Position numbers and translations under genes: made by a program. Shown here one piece after another: positions 1 through 9,810 of a stretch of DNA of 64,000 nucleotides. The DNA lies in NCBI GenBank assembly GCA_022821725.1, contig JAJEDB010000043.1, positions 1 through 64,000 on the forward strand, in the 5' to 3' direction. The notes under the pieces are model-generated. The model searched no databases and was not told the origin of the DNA. It was given only the letters and a program-made list of their open reading frames with translations. Every line of letters starts with the position of its first letter. The stretch's first letter is position 1. This DNA comes from Candidatus Poribacteria bacterium. GTDB taxonomy: Bacteria; Poribacteria; WGA-4E; WGA-3G.

Positions 1-132
1 TGGGTCTGGGTGAGTTTGACGCGAGCCGCCCGGGCAGCCGGTCAAACGATTTATCAACTCAAAGAAAGTTTACTTGATGATTACATCCGACAACAACTTC
101 AAAAACCTGCTATTTCTATCAATATTGCGTAA
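1..132 (+). CDS. C-terminal end of a CDS entering from the left; possibly a transposase
   Basis: Open frame 1 reads WVWVSLTRAARAAGQTIYQLKESLLDDYIRQQLQKPAISINIA then TAA at 130-132. It is directly followed by the GCGTAAGTCC motif seen at the ends of other repeats in this window. Transposase identity is inference. Confidence 0.4.
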   Translation, partial: WVWVSLTRAARAAGQTIYQLKESLLDDYIRQQLQKPAISINIA

Positions 133-716
133 GTCCTAAAGGATTTATGCTCTGTGGCGAGTTTATCCTTAAGGATGAGATCTTTGAGGGTAAAACGTTC
201 GTTGAGGATATCCGCTAAAGTCTGATCGGCGTTCGGGATATCGGTAATGTCTTCAAAGTAGTTTGGATCTCTTCGGTGGTAGTGCGAAATCTGTTGTCCG
301 TTTGTCCACACAGCAATGGGCGCGCCAGTGGCGTTGCAGTAAGAACGGAGTTGTGCCTTACCGTCTTGGAGTTTCGGCTTTTTGACTTCAACGATAATAT
401 AGGGGGTATCGACTCTGTCTTTGTCGAGGATAACAATGTCGGCGCGTTTCTTTTCTCTACCGAAGTTGACAAGGTGTTCAAACCGCAAACGCTCACGCGG
501 ATAATGATACCGATTCAGGAGGCGTTCTACATACAGTTGACGGATAAGTTCTTCAGGCTTTAGTTGGACTGCTTTTCCTCGAATGGGACAGTAGGTGATG
601 GGTCTTTTTTTCCCTTCTATCCTTTGACATAAGCCCTGAATTTCAGATGTGTTGAACAGGTCAAGGCGGTAATTGCTGTCTCCGAGTATTGTTTGAACGA
701 TGTCAGGTTGTGCCAT
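99..716 (-). pseudogene. Truncated type I restriction R-protein N-terminal-like (HSDR_N_2-type) protein
   Basis: Motif ERLRFEHLVNFGREKKRADIVILDKD...YIIVEVKKPK...QLRSYCNATGAPIAVWTNG is typical of the HsdR N-terminal nuclease-like fold. The C-terminus runs into the repeat/IS-like end at about 127-150 and no further domains follow. Confidence 0.6.
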
Positions 717-731
717 AGTTTTCTCTGTTGG

Positions 732-1202
732 TTAAGCTTGGATAAGCCGCTGTCTCTCAAGTTCTTCTATTCTCCGTCGGAGTGTCTCGATTTCTTCTTG
801 TTGGTCGCGGAGTGCTTTAATTTCTGCTGCTTGTTGGTCGCGATTCCGGTTGTATTGATAAACAATAATCCCCATTGGCACCGCAACGAAGGTGATAATA
901 GCAACGATGAGCGCAATAATTAAATGGCCTTGGAAGTTTATACGCTCCCGTAAATCCGTAATACGGTCTCCTAAACCCGTAATACGTTTTCCTTGCCCTT
1001 CACTTTCAGACGTAATGCGTTTCTCCAACCGGACCTCAACTTCATCTATACGCTTCCCCAGCCGGACCTCAACTTCATTGACAATCTGGCGAATTTTCTC
1101 TAAATCCTCAACACTTAATTCACCAAACACAGAAGGGCTGAAGCACAAAAACCCCAGGATGACCAGAAACGGTCCTAACATTTTCATTAGCAGGTTCTCC
1201 AT
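732..1202 (-). CDS. Membrane-anchored coiled-coil protein of unknown function
   Basis: Signal/TM N-terminus, heptad-like EVEVRLxKRI repeats, central TM segment, charged coiled-coil C-terminus. Confidence 0.6.
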   Translation of the reverse strand: MENLLMKMLGPFLVILGFLCFSPSVFGELSVEDLEKIRQIVNEVEVRLGKRIDEVEVRLEKRITSESEGQGKRITGLGDRITDLRERINFQGHLIIALIVAIITFVAVPMGIIVYQYNRNRDQQAAEIKALRDQQEEIETLRRRIEELERQRLIQA

Positions 1203-1277
1203 ACACTTCAGAATAGATTTTCTACACTTTACGAATTATAGCACAGCTGCCGAGTATTCGCAACAAAATGCTTATCC

Positions 1278-2015
1278 TCAGAAACGTGGAAAAGATACAG
1301 CGACTATATCCATCGTCATCGCGACGAGCCAGTGAATTACTGCGCCGTAGATGAACGAACGCGTTTCCAGTGCCAGCACACCGAGCAATACACCCGCAAT
1401 CACAGAACCGATTGCCTCCGGTAAGGGTTTTGCGTAATGCATCACCGCAAAAGGAATCGTCTGAATTAAGAGAGTGTAGTTCCCGAATTTCCGTTCCAAT
1501 CCGAAAAGCATAAACCCACGGAAGAAGAATTCCCACGAAAACATGTAAACACCATACGCGAGTTGATACGGGAGGAACGCCTGCCAACTGCTTGCGATCG
1601 CCTTACAAAGTGGATACTTTGCTACGAAAGGCGGATACACGATAACGGCGAGAATCACCACAGGTATCATCAGGAACCACGCGATTCCTGTCACACCCCA
1701 TCCAAGTTTCTGATGCCCGAGTTGGAATCCATAGTCCTTCAACCGCGCTTTTGTTCCAAATTGCGCAACAAGCACAGGCGCGAGCAGTAAGGTGAGTGCC
1801 GTCGTCAGAAACCAGTAATAGTAGGAATGGCTCTCTATCAATGGGAGGTCGATAAAGTATTCTGCGAAGTGTTGCCTGAAAAAACTCCGTCGGCTGTAAT
1901 ACCTGTGCAACGTTAGCAGGAGCCCAGAAGCAAGTAGAATAACAGCCGCCTGTTGTTCCCAACCGCGTAGATATTTCTCTTTTAAGTTTTGGAAATGGGA
2001 ATACATACTTGACAT
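1278..2015 (-). CDS. CPBP-family intramembrane protease-like protein
   Basis: Multi-TM protein with WEFFFRGFMLFGLE (EExxxR-like) and later NYTLLIQTIPFAVMHYAKPLPEA motifs. Confidence 0.7.
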   Translation of the reverse strand: MSSMYSHFQNLKEKYLRGWEQQAAVILLASGLLLTLHRYYSRRSFFRQHFAEYFIDLPLIESHSYYYWFLTTALTLLLAPVLVAQFGTKARLKDYGFQLGHQKLGWGVTGIAWFLMIPVVILAVIVYPPFVAKYPLCKAIASSWQAFLPYQLAYGVYMFSWEFFFRGFMLFGLERKFGNYTLLIQTIPFAVMHYAKPLPEAIGSVIAGVLLGVLALETRSFIYGAVIHWLVAMTMDIVAVSFPRF

Positions 2016-2080
2016 CCAGTCTGTTTTGGGGTATTATATCGCGAACAGCACAAATTTGCAATAGCCAGCGAAGGAACAGG

Positions 2081-3097
2081 ATGTTTGCCCCTCATCAGAT
2101 TCATCGCATTCTAATCATAAGACTTGCGCCACTCGGAGAAACCGTTCTCACAACACCCGTCATTCGTGCCTTACGCCAACACTTTCGAGATGCCTATATC
2201 GCTTATATGGTAGCCCCGACACGAGAGGCGTTAGTGTCCGCAAATCCACATCTGAACGAGGTTCTTACGTATCAAACCTCCGTGCCGAAACTCATCTACC
2301 AGATGGCTCGACGAAAATTCCAAATGGCGGTTGTGCTGCAGCCGACGTTCCGTCTCGTTCTTCACACATTTCTTGCGAGAATCCCGTTCCGTGTTGGCTT
2401 CAAAACGAACGCTGGTGGAAAGAAATTGCTGAATCTCGCAGTTCCGAATAATACAGCGCAGCATGAAACGGAGCGGTATCTCGATGTGGTTCGTGCCTTG
2501 GGTATTGAAGCCGTGAACACTGAACCGGAAGTATTTGTGGATAGGGCAGGCAAGGCGTGGGTGAACAATTTTCTTGAAGATCGAGAACTGAATGACGGCA
2601 GCCCCATTATCGGTCTCAATCCGGGTGCTGCGACAGTCTATCGCCGATGGCATGCATCAAACTTTGCGACCCTTGCGGATCGATTACATGAAACATACGA
2701 CGCACATATTATTATCACGACTGGACCGCGCGAAGGTGAATTATCGGATCAGGTGGCGGACGCGATGTCACATTCACCCATTATTGTCAATCAGGCGACC
2801 CCGATGCAACTTGCGGCACTTTTGCGACGGTGTAATCTCTACATCAGCAACGATACGGGACCGATGCACCTCAGTACCGCTGTGAAAACGCCGACGATTG
2901 CCCTGTTCGGTGCCTCTAACCTCATCCAGTGGGCACCGCCGTGGGACAGACACGCCGTGGTCGCGCGCAAAGGGTGTTCGTTTATGAAAACACTGTCGTC
3001 CAGAGAATGGGACGCATATCCCGATCGCGCACACGAAAATCTTGAGGCGATTACCCCAGATACGGTTATGGCAGCAGTCGAGGAACTCAAATGGTGA
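2081..3097 (+). CDS. Glycosyltransferase family 9 (ADP-heptose:LPS heptosyltransferase-like)
   Basis: N-terminal ILIIRLAPLGETVLTTPVIRALRQHF; C-terminal NDTGPMHLSTAVKTPTIALFGASN. Internal ATG at 2081 preferred over the upstream start at 2009. Confidence 0.85.
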   Translation: MFAPHQIHRILIIRLAPLGETVLTTPVIRALRQHFRDAYIAYMVAPTREALVSANPHLNEVLTYQTSVPKLIYQMARRKFQMAVVLQPTFRLVLHTFLARIPFRVGFKTNAGGKKLLNLAVPNNTAQHETERYLDVVRALGIEAVNTEPEVFVDRAGKAWVNNFLEDRELNDGSPIIGLNPGAATVYRRWHASNFATLADRLHETYDAHIIITTGPREGELSDQVADAMSHSPIIVNQATPMQLAALLRRCNLYISNDTGPMHLSTAVKTPTIALFGASNLIQWAPPWDRHAVVARKGCSFMKTLSSREWDAYPDRAHENLEAITPDTVMAAVEELKW

Positions 3098-4599
3098 ATT
3101 CTGAACGCACTTCAGTCGAAGCATTAGACGCACAACACATCCAAAATTGTCTGACCGACATTCGGGGTAGAATGTATCGGCAGGCACTCCTGCAGACGAT
3201 CACGTCCACGCTCCTCTGTGGGCTGGTGCTGCTTGTGGTGTTGTTCTTTCTGAACCGAGTGATTCCCCTACCGATCCGACTGCTAAGTGTGAGTGGGGTT
3301 ATCAGTTTTGTCGCGGTGGCTGTCGGTGTATGTCTCAGTGTCAAACATCGTCAGGATTTAGACACCGTCGCGCGGGCTGTTGACGAAAAAATGGGACTCA
3401 GCGAGCGTCTCGGGACGGCGTTTGGATCGATGCGAACCGATCCCCAAAGTGAATTCGCACAACTCCAAATTCGAGATGCCGCAGCGACTGCGACAACCTT
3501 AGATGTTGTAAAAGTAAGTCCATATTGTCTCCCAAAGTTCGTGAAATTCTTTCCGATTCCGCTGCTGTTGATTGGGCTATCCTTCACTATTCCCCCTTTC
3601 TATGAGGTGCCGCAACCCCTGACGCATTCGCAGCAACAGGCGTTAGATAGAATCATTCAAAATCTTGAAGGAGAACACGTTGAGAATTTGGACTTAAAGC
3701 GTCAGGTGACCGATACGATGAAAGCGTTGAAAGCGGCATCGAATCTCAACACAGCACAAAAACATCTCAGCGACTTAAAAAAAGAGATCTGCACGCAGCG
3801 ATCAGAACAAACTGCCATTGCTGAAGCAGTAGAAGCGAGTCAAAGCTTTCGCGGTATGGATGCCGATCAACTCGCTGCAGCACTGGAAAACCTCACTGAA
3901 CAGGCTGCGATACCATCGGAACTCCAAGCGGAACTTATGGAACTCTTCGAACGTTTGGCTGAAGATCTACCAGAGGGAGCGCTCAATGATTCACTGAACC
4001 AGATTCAGGGACAAGCCGTCACACCGGAGACATTGCGAGACATCATTGCTGCCCTTGAGCAGATGGAAAAGTCGTCCGATCTTGCGGAATTGGAGGCACA
4101 CCTCACGGCAAACCAAAAGGAACTGGCATTGGCGACGCTTGAAACGCAATCCGCAGGCGGTGGAATTGCGAATAGCGATGGCGGACCTGGACAAGATGCG
4201 GGGAACCGCGAGGTTGAGGGAACTCGTGAAGGTTCGTCAAATTCCGATTCATCCTCAGCATCACAAACAGCCGAATCAGGCGGCATGACGAGTGAAACGG
4301 ACCAACCAGATGCTACCACACCCCTGACAGGTGCGGAAACCCCCACCTTTCAGGTTAACGGAGAAGAGTTGACCCTGACGACGGGTGCATCTGGCACTGC
4401 GGAAGGTGTCTCTCGTGTCTTCACGGGTGCGGTAACCGACGACGCGCCTGCCTATCTACCCTTTGCCGATGTCGTCCTCAACGCGTCACGTGCGTATGCT
4501 GCAGCCGTAGAAAATAACCGTATTCCTGTCCGATATCAGACACAGATTAAATCTTACTTAGAGGCAATTTCGACAAAAAATGAAAAAGAGCGTCATTAA
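3091..4599 (+). CDS. Large two-TM membrane protein with long acidic/Ser-rich C-terminal region (DUF4175-like?)
   Basis: Two N-terminal TM pairs, VARAVDEKMGLSERLGTAF motif, helical and low-complexity C-terminus. Confidence 0.5.
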   Translation: MVNSERTSVEALDAQHIQNCLTDIRGRMYRQALLQTITSTLLCGLVLLVVLFFLNRVIPLPIRLLSVSGVISFVAVAVGVCLSVKHRQDLDTVARAVDEKMGLSERLGTAFGSMRTDPQSEFAQLQIRDAAATATTLDVVKVSPYCLPKFVKFFPIPLLLIGLSFTIPPFYEVPQPLTHSQQQALDRIIQNLEGEHVENLDLKRQVTDTMKALKAASNLNTAQKHLSDLKKEICTQRSEQTAIAEAVEASQSFRGMDADQLAAALENLTEQAAIPSELQAELMELFERLAEDLPEGALNDSLNQIQGQAVTPETLRDIIAALEQMEKSSDLAELEAHLTANQKELALATLETQSAGGGIANSDGGPGQDAGNREVEGTREGSSNSDSSSASQTAESGGMTSETDQPDATTPLTGAETPTFQVNGEELTLTTGASGTAEGVSRVFTGAVTDDAPAYLPFADVVLNASRAYAAAVENNRIPVRYQTQIKSYLEAISTKNEKERH

Positions 4600-5254
4600 A
4601 ATTCTCATTACGGTTGGGGTCGTTGCGACTGTTTATCTCGTGTTGAGAGCCTACGGCGTAACAGACGACATTCGTTTAGAAAACGTCCCGAAAATCAAAA
4701 CATGGGTAGAAGGTTTTGGAAGAATCGCGCCCTTCGTCTACATCGGGCTTTATCTGGTATCCACTGTCTTTTTCCTCCCCGGTGCCCCCGTAACTATCTT
4801 GGCAGGTTTCGTCTTCGGACCCCTGTGGGGCATCTTTTACGCGTCCGTGGCTTCGATTATCTCTGTCTCCGTTGCTTTTCTAATTGCCCGCTATGTTGCC
4901 CGCGACCTCGTTGAAGGTTGGGTCAAAGACAATGCACAATTCCGGAAAATAGATGAACAGGTTGAAGAACAGGGCTGGCGTATCGTGATGTTTACACGCG
5001 TGGTCCCGATTTTCCCATTCAATCTCCAAAACTATGCCTACGGGTTAACCAGTATTCGGTTCCCCACTTATGTACTCGTCTCCGCTATCTTTATGTTGCC
5101 GGGGACGGCAGTGTTTGTCCAACTCGGTGGGGCATTTGTGAGGGGTGAGGGCAATATTTGGAAGACGCTCCTCTATCTTGGAATCGCTGGCGTGCTGCTG
5201 CTCTTGCTATCTTTGATTCCGAAACTCCTACGAAAATATCAAACGAAATTGTAA
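4580..5254 (+). CDS. TVP38/TMEM64 (VTT/DedA-like) membrane protein
   Basis: FLPGAPVTILAGFVFGPLWGIFYASVASIISVSVAFLIARYVARD and VPIFPFNLQNYAYGLTSI motifs. Confidence 0.85.
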   Translation: MKKSVIKILITVGVVATVYLVLRAYGVTDDIRLENVPKIKTWVEGFGRIAPFVYIGLYLVSTVFFLPGAPVTILAGFVFGPLWGIFYASVASIISVSVAFLIARYVARDLVEGWVKDNAQFRKIDEQVEEQGWRIVMFTRVVPIFPFNLQNYAYGLTSIRFPTYVLVSAIFMLPGTAVFVQLGGAFVRGEGNIWKTLLYLGIAGVLLLLLSLIPKLLRKYQTKL

Positions 5255-5281
5255 CGCAGAGAAACCGACGGAAGAGTTACG

Positions 5282-6613
5282 TTACGGACACTTCTGAATT
5301 AACACCGCCACCGCAGCCAACGCCTCTGCCCGGGTTCGGATTTCGCCATCAAATTGACGGTCCTCAATCTCCTTCAGCAGCACTCCAATTTGCGTTCCTT
5401 CTTTCAAATGGAATTCCTGAATCAGATCGTCCCCTGTAATGAGTCTCCCCTGTTTGCAGATAGGTAGAATGTGTTCATAGTAAGTATCAGCAATCTGTTT
5501 TAGAATTGCCGAATCCATCGGATACACTGCCGCTGAATATAGAAGAATTCCCCACCAATCGGAGGCATGATTTCTCAGGAAGTGGTTTATCTGTTTCCGT
5601 GTCAATTGAGGGATTATGTTTTTTAGTGTCGCGCTCCCTGAGATGAGGCATTCCATAAACTGCCCCGCCTTTCGACTGAATCGGAGGCGTTTACCGATAT
5701 CCCCCACATTGTCTCCCAAGAGTAGACTCAATTTGATGAGCGAGTGCCTATCGGTTTCTACGCTGACTTTCTCTCGAAGATAGCGTTCAATTTCCTTGCG
5801 GTAAGATTGCAGGAACGGAGGAATTGGATTCTCCTCGAAGGTCTCAAGGGCGGTCAACGTCCGAGGCGTCTCCTCGATGTTCGGAACGACCTGTGCGAGG
5901 AGTCCGGACGCTTCCATTTGTTGTAAATATGGGTGTGCCTTCTTAACGTGAAAAATTTTCATCAGTTCGTCTCGACATCGTTCCCCCGCTACATCAGACA
6001 GCATCGACCTATGGGCTGTTACGAGATCGATTGCCTCTTGGGAGATATCAAAATCTAACTGTGCTGCGAATCTATAAATCCGTAGGAGCCGCACCGGATC
6101 CGCTATCACCACCTGCTCGCTCGGAAATCGGAGCATGCCTGTCTTTAGGTCTTTCATACCACCGCATGGGTCGATTACCCGACAGAGGATTTGTTCGCGT
6201 GCCATAATTGTAAAAGTTTCCACACTTTCAAGCGCAATTGCCATAGCATTAATTGTCAGGTCCCGCAGACGTAAATCGTCAGTGAGTGATGCGGCTCGGA
6301 ACTGTGCGAAATCCATACTGAGCTGCGGAGATTGTGAAGAGCTGCCCGGCTTAACAATCACGCGGGCTGTGGGCGGATTTTCTTCCAAAGCGATAGCGAT
6401 TGCTCCGATAGTGGCTGCGAACGCTTTCGCGAACTGGATTGCATTAGAAGCCAACGTAAAATCAATATCTGTCGTCTGCCGTCCGAGCAACAAATCCCGC
6501 ACACTACCTCCGACGAGATAAAGCTGCACACCTCGCTCTTTTGCGAAAGTTGTGAGTGCCCGCAGGATCGGGTCATCAAAGAATTTTTGGAAGGATTGGG
6601 TAGTTGTGTTCAT
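5282..6613 (-). CDS. CCA tRNA nucleotidyltransferase / poly(A) polymerase family
   Basis: LYLVGGSVRDLLLGRQTTDIDFTL, RDLTINAMAI, DPVRLLRIYRFAAQLDF. Confidence 0.88.
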   Translation of the reverse strand: MNTTTQSFQKFFDDPILRALTTFAKERGVQLYLVGGSVRDLLLGRQTTDIDFTLASNAIQFAKAFAATIGAIAIALEENPPTARVIVKPGSSSQSPQLSMDFAQFRAASLTDDLRLRDLTINAMAIALESVETFTIMAREQILCRVIDPCGGMKDLKTGMLRFPSEQVVIADPVRLLRIYRFAAQLDFDISQEAIDLVTAHRSMLSDVAGERCRDELMKIFHVKKAHPYLQQMEASGLLAQVVPNIEETPRTLTALETFEENPIPPFLQSYRKEIERYLREKVSVETDRHSLIKLSLLLGDNVGDIGKRLRFSRKAGQFMECLISGSATLKNIIPQLTRKQINHFLRNHASDWWGILLYSAAVYPMDSAILKQIADTYYEHILPICKQGRLITGDDLIQEFHLKEGTQIGVLLKEIEDRQFDGEIRTRAEALAAVAVLIQKCP

Positions 6614-7287
6614 TGGTTAACTCGTGCCTTCCGGCGTTGTGCTTTTCGCGAACGAAACAAGATCCCATCCAGATGAAGATGCGTTGCGTACCCGATAAAA
6701 CTTGCTACATAGAACGGAAAACCGCTGCGGATCGCCCCCATAAGTCCTTCCCACTCTCGCAAGGCAGTGAGTGCGTCTATGAGCGTCCCATTTGTCTCCC
6801 ACTCTGAATATGCGGCATAAATCGGTATTAACAGAAACACACCGGGTAGCAAAATCATCGTAACTTTGGCATGTGTCCACCCCCGATGTTTGCTCATAAT
6901 TGGGAGCATCGCGAATAAGCCCAGCAGCGCCGATTCCAGATACTTTTGAAAAAAAACGATCAAGACTACGTTCAGCGCAAAGAGGACGGTATAAAATATT
7001 TTTTGACTCTTGCTCTTAATATCGACATCTGGCCACAATCCAAACAGGACTGCCACAACAAAACAGCCGATAATTTTCACAATATCTCTCACCGGCGGAA
7101 TTGTTGGATTCCACTCCTGTGGCACAGTATCATAAAGGATTGGAACGGCGAAGGTGGTAATAAGTGAGAGGGTGAAAAAAGCACTATAAGCGACTAATCC
7201 ACCGATCCAGTGTTCGCGGAACATGCTCATGGCAAATAGTATAGCATATTTATCACCCGAATAAAAATTACTTTTTACCCTATCCAT
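6610..7287 (-). CDS. YdjM-like membrane-bound metal-dependent hydrolase
   Basis: GLWPDVDIKSKSQ...MSKHRGWTHAK...GYATHLHLDGI pattern. Confidence 0.7.
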   Translation of the reverse strand: MDRVKSNFYSGDKYAILFAMSMFREHWIGGLVAYSAFFTLSLITTFAVPILYDTVPQEWNPTIPPVRDIVKIIGCFVVAVLFGLWPDVDIKSKSQKIFYTVLFALNVVLIVFFQKYLESALLGLFAMLPIMSKHRGWTHAKVTMILLPGVFLLIPIYAAYSEWETNGTLIDALTALREWEGLMGAIRSGFPFYVASFIGYATHLHLDGILFRSRKAQRRKARVNQ

Positions 7288-7311
7288 AGGCGGAGAGCAC
7301 TTGGATTTAAT

Positions 7312-7340
7312 TTGACTTTCAGCGCAGAATATGATACAAT
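7312..7340 (+). promoter_or_regulatory. Predicted sigma70-type promoter upstream of rimP operon
   Basis: TTGACT - 17 nt - TACAAT. Confidence 0.6.
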
Positions 7341-7499
7341 TATGTCATAATCTATGCGAAAGCCTTTAGATTTCCCAATTGGCTTGACGAAAAAAAGGAA
7401 AACGGGTATTATGTAACAATAGAGGTGGATGGGAGAGAATTGATACCCCGTTGCTTCGGCATCGGTAGGGTCGTAAAACGCAGTCCTTGGAATTCAGGT

Positions 7500-7606
7500 G
7501 AGGTCTTCGTCCTCGATTTATCTATTCCTGTCAACTGTGTACTACGACATCACAGAAACCGCGAAGACCTCTATGAGTGGGAGTATCGCGTTTTTTTATT
7601 TTTTAT
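7500..7606 (+). promoter_or_regulatory. Structured leader before rimP with alternative hairpins and T-tract
   Basis: GAGGTCTTCG (7500-7509) pairs perfectly with CGAAGACCTC (7562-7571). The overlapping CGCGA (7560-7564) pairs with TCGCG (7586-7590), which precedes TTTTTTTATTTTTT. Confidence 0.45.
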
Positions 7607-7619
7607 ATTATATGTTGGT

Positions 7620-8069
7620 ATGACAGCAGCCGAGAAAAACTCCATTATCGAGATGTTAGCCCCGATGCTTGACATTGATGGTATCGAACTTGTGGATGTT
7701 GAAACACATTCCAAAACGCTGCGCCTCCTCATTTACAAAAGGGATGGGCTTTCGGTGGCGGATTGTCAAATGGTGAACCAGGTCGTCCGTCCGATTTTAG
7801 AGGTTCATGCGCATTTAGCGAACTATGCTCAGTTGGAAGTGGCTTCTCTCGGCATAGACCGACCCTTACGAACTGCTAAGGATTTTCAGCGAAATTGTGG
7901 GCGGACCGTTCAGATAGAAATCATCGCCCAAAATGGCCACACGCGTCAGATACAAGGCACTGTTGTAGAGGTACACCCTGAAGAAGTCGTCTTAACACAG
8001 GCGGATGGGAAGGACATCTCCGTTAAAATTTCGCACATTCTCAATGCCCGTATACACCTGAAATGGTAG
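7620..8069 (+). CDS. rimP: Ribosome maturation factor RimP
   Basis: GIELVDVETHSKTLRLLIYKRDGLSVADCQMVNQVVRPILE...LEVASLGIDRPLRTAKDFQRNCGRTV; located immediately before nusA. Confidence 0.9.
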   Translation: MTAAEKNSIIEMLAPMLDIDGIELVDVETHSKTLRLLIYKRDGLSVADCQMVNQVVRPILEVHAHLANYAQLEVASLGIDRPLRTAKDFQRNCGRTVQIEIIAQNGHTRQIQGTVVEVHPEEVVLTQADGKDISVKISHILNARIHLKW

Positions 8070-8189
8070 AGAACAAGCGCCAGAGACACACTGCCACTAT
8101 AAAAAGATGGAAAGGAGCACGCGGACTGTTGATACAGGACGACGCTTGCCACCCTGTATAGTAAAAAGAGACCGCGGACATCAATTATT

Positions 8190-9485
8190 ATGTTAGAGAA
8201 CCTCCAAAACGCTATACGTCAATATACTGCCCAAACAGATTTACCTGAAGAGGTGATCGTTGAAGCGATAGAGGAGGCGTTGTATGCCGCCGCGCGCCGC
8301 GTTTACGGGGCTGATGCCAACGTTTCTTTTGAAATTAATTTGGAGAAAAGCGATATACGCTGTTATGTCCCGAAAAAAGTCGTTAATATTATGCGCGATT
8401 ACTCGACAGAGATTCCGATTGAGCAGGCGGCGCAACTTCAAGCGGACGTTGAAGTCGGGGAGATACTGGATGTCCAAATTCCCCCAAGCGAGTTTGGACG
8501 GATTCAGGCGCAGTTAGGGCGGCAAATCCTTCTCCAAAAAATCAAGCAAGCGGAGCGAGAAAAGATTTATCAAGAGTTCGCGGAACGCGAAGGCGAAATT
8601 GTTACGGGATACGTTCAACGTTTTGAGCGGGGTGGCGTTATTTTGGATCTTGAGCAGACGGAGGCATTTTTACCCCCTCGCGAGACGCCGCGTTCTCACA
8701 CCTATGAGCGTGGTAAACGCTTACAATGTCTAATTCTATCTGTGAAGAATGAGATGCGGGGACCTCCGATTATCGTATCTCGGACGCATCGGGATTTGGT
8801 ATCGATGTTATTTGAGCAGGAGGTTCCTGAAATTTATGAAGGTCAGGTTCAGATTATGGCGGTCGCACGGGATCCTGGGAATCGAGCGAAAGTAGCCGTC
8901 AGGGCAACAGAAGAAGGTATTGATGCCGTAGGCACGTGTGTGGGTGTCAAAGGGATACGGGTCCAGACGATCGTCGGTGAACTTGATGATGAGAAAATAG
9001 ATTTACTGGAATGGAGTGAAGATCCCAGTGTCTTTATTGCGAATGCGCTGGGGGCTCGAGTTGGTGTGCGTAGGGTTGAGTTGAATAATGAAGATCAGAG
9101 TGCTCTTGTGATTGTCCCGGACAATCAGTTGTCTTTAGCGATTGGGCAACGCGGACAGAATGCGCGACTCGCCGCGAAATTGACGGGTTGGAAGGTTGAC
9201 ATAAAGGGTGAATCTGAAGATACGGTTTCGATTAATGAACTCTTTAAACCGGAAGGTTCTGATGAAACACCTGAGCAAGCCCCAGACAGTCAGGTAACTG
9301 CCGATGTGCCGGATTCAACAGAGGACGTTGAGATAGACCCAGACGCGGATGCTTTTGAAATCGAGGCGGCAGCACCTAACGCCGAGGAGATAGAGAAGGA
9401 CACATCTACCGCTTCTGAGGACGATGGTTTTGATACTGAGGATGATGGCTTTGATACTGAGGACGATGGTTTTGATACTGAGTGA
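8190..9485 (+). CDS. nusA: Transcription termination/antitermination factor NusA
   Basis: S1/KH architecture; VAVRATEEGIDAVGTCVGVKGIRVQTIVGELDDEKIDLLEW; IGQRGQNARLAAKLTGWKVDI. Confidence 0.95.
   Translation: MLENLQNAIRQYTAQTDLPEEVIVEAIEEALYAAARRVYGADANVSFEINLEKSDIRCYVPKKVVNIMRDYSTEIPIEQAAQLQADVEVGEILDVQIPPSEFGRIQAQLGRQILLQKIKQAEREKIYQEFAEREGEIVTGYVQRFERGGVILDLEQTEAFLPPRETPRSHTYERGKRLQCLILSVKNEMRGPPIIVSRTHRDLVSMLFEQEVPEIYEGQVQIMAVARDPGNRAKVAVRATEEGIDAVGTCVGVKGIRVQTIVGELDDEKIDLLEWSEDPSVFIANALGARVGVRRVELNNEDQSALVIVPDNQLSLAIGQRGQNARLAAKLTGWKVDIKGESEDTVSINELFKPEGSDETPEQAPDSQVTADVPDSTEDVEIDPDADAFEIEAAAPNAEEIEKDTSTASEDDGFDTEDDGFDTEDDGFDTE
9417..9479 (+). repeat. 3 x 21-bp in-frame tandem repeat (EDDGFDT) at nusA 3' end
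   Basis: GAGGAYGATGGYTTTGATACT units at 9417, 9438 and 9459. Confidence 0.97.
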
Positions 9486-9498
9486 GTCTCAAAAGTAG

Positions 9499-9789
9499 GT
9501 GAAGTCATTGAGGGATGTTATCCGCACTTGCATCGGATGCCGTGGAAAATTGCCGCAGAAAGTATTGATTCGGTTCCTCTGTCAAGCAGATGGACAATTG
9601 CGAATCGATAGGCAAAAGAAGTTAGGTGGGCGTGGGGCTTATGTTTGTCTTTCGCAAGACTGTATTCAGAAGGCTTTCAAGTCTCCCAAACGGATTAATT
9701 CTGTATTACGTGTGCAACTGGCAAGTGAGAATATAGTGCAGTTTGAACAGATGCTTCTTCAAGAAATCCAAAAGTCTATGGGTACATAA
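9499..9789 (+). CDS. ylxR: YlxR family (DUF448) RNA-binding protein
   Basis: RTCIGCRGKLPQKVLIRFLCQADGQLRID...LGGRGAYVCLSQDCIQKA; between nusA and infB. Confidence 0.88.
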   Translation: MKSLRDVIRTCIGCRGKLPQKVLIRFLCQADGQLRIDRQKKLGGRGAYVCLSQDCIQKAFKSPKRINSVLRVQLASENIVQFEQMLLQEIQKSMGT

Positions 9790-9810
9790 GGAAGAAAAGG
9801 AGATATTACT

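Noticed and set aside
1603-2061. 152-aa minus-strand ORF overlapping the CPBP-like gene
   Set aside because: Alternative frame of a better-supported coding sequence, no recognisable motif
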